Source: Bacteroidota bacterium
Lineage (GTDB): Bacteria > Bacteroidota > Bacteroidia > Bacteroidales > VadinHA17
Length of the DNA stretch: 16,089 nucleotides
Direction of reading: 5' to 3'
NCBI GenBank assembly: GCA_030613125.1
Contig: JAUWMO010000041.1
Coordinates: forward strand, 1-16,089
Shown here: positions 14,309-16,089 of the stretch, piece by piece
How the letters are laid out: each line of letters opens with the position of its first letter
Numbering within the stretch: the first letter of the stretch is position 1
Made by a program: the position numbers and the translations under genes
Notes under the pieces: model-generated
The model's input: only the letters and a program-made list of their open reading frames with translations
Told to the model about the DNA's origin: nothing
Database searches by the model: none

Positions 14309-15616
14309 ATGAAACGGTTTATTGATCAAGATCTTTTACGCTGGAAATCTGTCACTAACAGAAAAACATTATTGATCAGAGGGGCGCGACAGGTTGGTAA
14401 AACCTATTCCGTCAGGGAATTCGCTAAAAGCTTTGATTTTTATCTGGAAGTGAATTTCGAGTCTGACCGGGAAATTCACAGCTTTTTTGAAAAGGATCTT
14501 AATCCCGATGATCTGTGCAGGAATCTGTCGGCTTATTATAATATTCCCATATTAGATGGAAAAACATTGCTGTTTTTTGATGAGATCCAGGCCTGTCTCC
14601 CTGCTATTTCATCATTAAGATTTTTCCATGAAAAACGTCCGGGATTGCACCTGGTTGCAGCAGGATCTTTGCTGGAATTTGCCTTAAAAGAACTTCCGTC
14701 TTACGGGGTTGGACGGATTGAAAACCTATTTATGTATCCCCTTTCATTTGACGAGTTTTTACTGGCTTTAAATCAGGAGCAACTTTACAGGATAAAGCAA
14801 ACAAGCGAATATGATAAACCTTTAAATACAGCCATACATTCAAAACTTATTGACTATTTAAAACAGTTCCTTCTTTTTGGAGGTCTGCCGGAAGTCATAC
14901 AAACTTTTATTGATACAGGTGATTATCATCAGTCCCAGGCTATTTTAGATCTGTTAATCACCGGATTTGAGGATGATTTTTCTAAATACAAGAAAAGAGT
15001 GCCGCTGTCAAGGATCAATGAGGTATTTAATTCGGTGGTTTGTCAGTCAGGAAACAAATTTAATATTTCAAATGCATCTGATTCTTCAAATAATGCCCAG
15101 GTCAAAGAGGCACTGGATCTGTTGGAAATGGCAGGTTTGATTTACCGGGTAAAACATACTGCAGCAAATGGTTTACCATTGGGTGCAGAAGTAAATCCAA
15201 AGAAATTCAAGGTCATCGTGTTTGATCATGGTATTTTTCAGCGCATTCTAGATTTGAACCTGTCAGAACATCTTGTTGCAAATGATTTTGCTACAATAAA
15301 CAAAGGAAATCTTGCTGAACAATTTGTTGGAACAGAACTCATTAAAAGCTTTTCAAAAGTCGCAAAACCACAACTGTATTACTGGCATCGCGAAAAAAGA
15401 GGAAGCAATGCCGAAGTGGATTATCTAATTCAGAAAGAAAATACCATTTTACCTCTGGAAGTAAAATCGGGAACCCAGGGAAAGATGCAAAGCCTGAGAA
15501 TCTTTCTCCAAGAAAAAAAGATTAAATACGGAATGCGGATTTCTCTGGAGAATTTTAATCATTATGAAAACATAATTGTATTTCCGCTTTATGCGGTACA
15601 AAATATGTTTTATTAA
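14309..15616 (+). CDS. AAA-family ATPase with C-terminal DUF4143/nuclease-like domain
   Basis: Protein of 435 residues. The N-terminal AAA_14-type ATPase has Walker A GARQVGKT (25-32), Walker B LLFFDEIQ (Asp91 and Glu92) and a sensor strand LVAAGSLLEF. A middle region with YPLSFDEFLLAL and FLLFGGLPEV is usual for this family. The C-terminal DUF4143 region ends in a restriction-endonuclease-like pattern, AEVDYLI followed by LPLEVKSG (Glu369, Asp371, Glu384, Lys386). These single-gene proteins are common and scattered in Bacteroidota; their physiological role is not established. No partner gene adjoins it. All motifs are intact, so the gene is probably functional. Confidence 0.9.
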   Translation: MKRFIDQDLLRWKSVTNRKTLLIRGARQVGKTYSVREFAKSFDFYLEVNFESDREIHSFFEKDLNPDDLCRNLSAYYNIPILDGKTLLFFDEIQACLPAISSLRFFHEKRPGLHLVAAGSLLEFALKELPSYGVGRIENLFMYPLSFDEFLLALNQEQLYRIKQTSEYDKPLNTAIHSKLIDYLKQFLLFGGLPEVIQTFIDTGDYHQSQAILDLLITGFEDDFSKYKKRVPLSRINEVFNSVVCQSGNKFNISNASDSSNNAQVKEALDLLEMAGLIYRVKHTAANGLPLGAEVNPKKFKVIVFDHGIFQRILDLNLSEHLVANDFATINKGNLAEQFVGTELIKSFSKVAKPQLYYWHREKRGSNAEVDYLIQKENTILPLEVKSGTQGKMQSLRIFLQEKKIKYGMRISLENFNHYENIIVFPLYAVQNMFY

Positions 15617-15659
15617 CCGATTTACATCATATTTCCTAATGAAAGAACAACGAAATCAA

Positions 15660-16089
15660 ATGCCTGATAAATCCAATAACCTGGTTAAGTTCTGGCACTG
15701 AAACGACGTAAGGTTATTCATGTAATAACATTATATGCGGCCTCTTCTTTTGTGATCATAGAACTCATAAACAATGTTTTTGAGCCTTTAAACCTGCCCG
15801 AATGGACACCTACTATGGTTATAGTAATTCTTGCTATCGGATTTCCCTTTGCTATCATTTTTTCGTGGATATTTGATGTTTCATCAAAAGGAATTAAGAA
15901 GACTGAATCAGTAGCAACCAGTATTGAACAAAAGGAATATGAAATAAAATCTGAGAAGGTATCAAAATTTGAGAATTCCATTGCCGTCCTGCCCTTTCAG
16001 GATATGAGTCCGCAAAAAGACCAGGAATATTTTTGTGATGGTATGACAGAAGAAATTATAAATGTACTGTCACATGTTGAAGACTTAAA
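15660..16089 (+). pseudogene. Frameshifted TolB-like/TPR family gene, 3' end beyond the window
   Basis: The ATG at 15660 gives MPDKSNNLVKFWH and a TGA at 15699. In the next frame the text continues from CTG at 15698 as LKRRKVIHVITLYAASSFVI, followed by membrane segments (PTMVIVILAIGFPFAIIFSW) and the start of the TolB-like domain (ENSIAVLPFQDMSPQKDQ), running off the window. Compared with the copy at 12635 (TTCTGGCAGGAACTGAAA), four bases (GGAA) are missing between TTCTGGCA and CTGAAA. The only in-frame ATG is at 15815, within the second hydrophobic segment. It is therefore either a pseudogene or a sequencing error, and the remainder may still be intact downstream. Confidence 0.75.

Noticed and set aside
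1..16089. CRISPR array, rRNA or tRNA genes
   Set aside because: No regularly spaced repeats and no tRNA or rRNA-like segments were seen on either strand by eye.

Overview
The window reads as an accessory stretch of chromosome from a member of the Bacteroidota, perhaps a marine or anaerobic Bacteroidales/Marinilabiliales-like organism; the lineage is inference. The signs are AT-rich DNA, few Shine-Dalgarno sites, promoters that match the Bacteroidota pattern (TTG or TTTG, 19-20 bases, TAnnTTTG), a lipoprotein sulfatase, a DUF6340-like protein, and Tat-exported aldo/keto reductases carrying ferredoxin-type cysteine clusters.

Layout. (1) 333-2389: a two-gene unit with a 4-base overlap, encoding a leucine-rich-repeat lipoprotein and a CPBP-family intramembrane protease. 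The LRR protein ends in a Gly/Cys motif, a hydrophobic helix and a basic tail, so the pair looks like a sorting substrate with its own protease. (2) 2555-7709: a same-strand run of two paralogous Tat-exported aldo/keto reductases with two 4Cys clusters each, a secreted DUF6340/TPR-like protein and an arylsulfatase-like lipoprotein. It looks like an envelope module for modifying sulfated or otherwise oxidised substrates. (3) 7713-10091: a compact toxin-antitoxin island with a truncated mntA, a RelE/ParE module whose toxin is C-terminally truncated, an RHH/MazF module and an intact MntA/HepT pair. A near-identical direct repeat of about 316 bases (7713-8029 and 9362-9678) carries the mntA promoter and 5' two thirds and brackets the RelE and MazF modules. 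(4) 10332-16089: one intact membrane-anchored TolB-like/TPR protein (10577-12625) surrounded by four decayed relatives: a 13-codon stub cut at a REP-like structured element, an internally deleted copy, a TPR fragment, and a frameshifted copy that runs off the end. A metallo-beta-lactamase-fold hydrolase on the minus strand and an AAA/DUF4143 ATPase are interleaved.

The strongest candidates for something new are the LRR/CPBP pair (a possible myxosortase-like system), the mosaic toxin-antitoxin island with apparently leaderless mntA promoters, and the two adjacent palindromic elements at 10431-10532, one of which folds as a three-way junction. All statements rest on reading the sequence by eye; no database search or structure prediction was run.
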